DNA of 29,352 bases from an uncultured Oscillospiraceae bacterium. Lineage in GTDB: Bacteria > Bacillota > Clostridia > Oscillospirales > Oscillospiraceae. Positions 28,720 through 29,352 of this stretch are shown one piece after another; the stretch's first letter is position 1, and every line of letters starts with the position of its first letter. The notes under the pieces were generated by a model. That model ran no database searches. It was given only the letters and a program-made list of their open reading frames with translations, and was not told where the DNA came from. The position numbers and the translations under genes are program-made. The stretch is from NCBI GenBank assembly GCA_910585815.1, contig CAJUFJ010000046.1:1-29352 (forward strand), in the 5' to 3' direction.

Positions 28720-29178
28720 TCAGATGGGCATGAAGGCAATCACCGAGTAGGATTTTCCTGAATTGAACTGTTCCGACGCTCCCGTGATGGAATACCAGCT
28801 CAATGTGGTACCGTCCCATGTGACTTCAAGAACGCCTAAAACATTGCCATGCGGGTTGACCTGTCTCACTCCCGGAATAAACACAGCCATATTTTTCTCG
28901 ACGACAAAAACAATTGAGGGCATCCAGGGAAAGGTAATGGAGTTTGGAGAATCCTTACCGTGCATACCCGTTCCTTTATAGGTCGTGACCCAGATTTGAC
29001 AGTTGCCCTTGGCATTCAGGGCGGTTCTCAGGGTGGCGTCCCCTGCCGCGCGAGCGTCGGCCTCAGCCCTGATGGCCGCGTCGATTTTGGCGTTGTCGGC
29101 GTTGAAGTCGTCCATCAGAATGCGGTCGTCCCGCTCCCATTGGTTGAGCGCGTAGTTGGGTGTGTGGTTGGTTGGCAT
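28720..29178 (-). CDS. Phage tail-like (fibre/appendage) protein
   Basis: A 152-aa protein. The N-terminus (TPNYALNQWERDDRILMDDF, then NADNAKIDAAI) is a pattern seen at the start of tail or tail-fibre proteins of Firmicute prophages and tail-like particles; the next part is a short coiled coil (EADARAAGDATLRTALNAK). The C-terminal two thirds (from NCQIWVTTYKGTG) look like a compact beta domain, perhaps for receptor binding. The start follows AAAGGAGGAA. Neighbouring phage genes, if any, would be past the right edge. Confidence 0.65.
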   Translation of the reverse strand: MPTNHTPNYALNQWERDDRILMDDFNADNAKIDAAIRAEADARAAGDATLRTALNAKGNCQIWVTTYKGTGMHGKDSPNSITFPWMPSIVFVVEKNMAVFIPGVRQVNPHGNVLGVLEVTWDGTTLSWYSITGASEQFNSGKSYSVIAFMPI

Positions 29179-29204
29179 GTTGTTTCCTCCTTTGAATGAT
29201 GTGG

Positions 29205-29264
29205 GGGACGACCCTCTCCGTCACGGCTTCGCCGTGCCACCTCCCCCAAAAGGGGAGGTAGGAC
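29205..29264. repeat. Dispersed palindromic repeat (CCGTCACGGCTTCGCCGTG type)
   Basis: Two adjacent hairpins: CACGGC-TTCG-CCGTG and CCTCCCC-CAAAA-GGGGAGG. This combination is a frequent intergenic repeat in Oscillospiraceae genomes to my knowledge. It lies upstream of the tail-like gene. The remaining bases to 29352 hold no supported feature. Confidence 0.6.
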
Positions 29265-29352
29265 CCTTCCCGGAAACCGCCCAAAAGCTTTTTGCGATAG
29301 GTAAGCGTTTGAAGTAATCTCCGGCTTTCCCCCCCGCTTAGCACCGTGCGTG

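Noticed and set aside
29063..29344. Minus-strand reading frame of 93 codons at the right edge
   Set aside because: It runs through the dispersed palindromic repeat and out of frame into the tail-like gene. A C-terminal end of a gene fused to the repeat is possible but cannot be judged from the window.

Overview
The window looks like a piece of a GC-rich gut Firmicute of the Oscillospiraceae (Flavonifractor/Lawsonibacter-like; inferred from the gene content, the strong AGGAGG ribosome binding sites, consensus sigma-A promoters and the small intergenic palindromes, not from a database search).

Positions 1-11360 hold the downstream part of the S10-spc-alpha ribosomal protein operon, all on the + strand: rplN, rplX, rplE, rpsZ, rpsH, rplF, rplR, rpsE, rpmD, rplO, secY, adk, map, a KOW-domain gene, infA, rpmJ, rpsM, rpsK, rpsD, rpoA and rplQ, ending at a strong terminator. 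The order is canonical. Four of the gaps (rpsZ/rpsH, infA/rpmJ, rpsD/rpoA, rpoA/rplQ) carry small palindromic repeat elements, and the 566-bp gap before rpsH also has a good promoter and many hairpins.

Positions 11360-19200 hold short housekeeping or signalling units: a MoxR-type ATPase with an amidohydrolase; a ribbon-helix-helix protein with a small helical partner; an ABC-F protein with degenerate motifs; a diguanylate cyclase response regulator followed by a PilZ protein (c-di-GMP maker plus sensor); and an MgtE Mg2+ transporter behind a structured leader of about 255 nt. Between the amidohydrolase and the ribbon-helix-helix gene a minus-strand promoter reads into a short three-hairpin region that may be a small RNA with an anti-Shine-Dalgarno loop.

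Positions 19200-23640 look like an accessory island, more AT-rich in places: two secreted proteins (- strand) divergent from a PadR regulator, a single-pass membrane protein and another secreted protein (+ strand), then a complete type III toxin-antitoxin system of the CptIN/ToxIN kind (consensus promoter, two 45-nt RNA repeats, attenuating terminator, ToxN/AbiQ-like endoribonuclease). Next to it lie a sigma-region-4 protein, a small helical protein and a start-less zinc-ribbon fragment, which resemble the remains of a mobile element beside tRNA-Thr and tRNA-Tyr.

Positions 23850-29352 contain a gene-poor stretch with a perfect 38-bp palindrome resembling a LexA box, a very large S-layer-homology surface protein (1403 aa), a phage-tail-like protein on the opposite strand and a dispersed repeat at the right edge.
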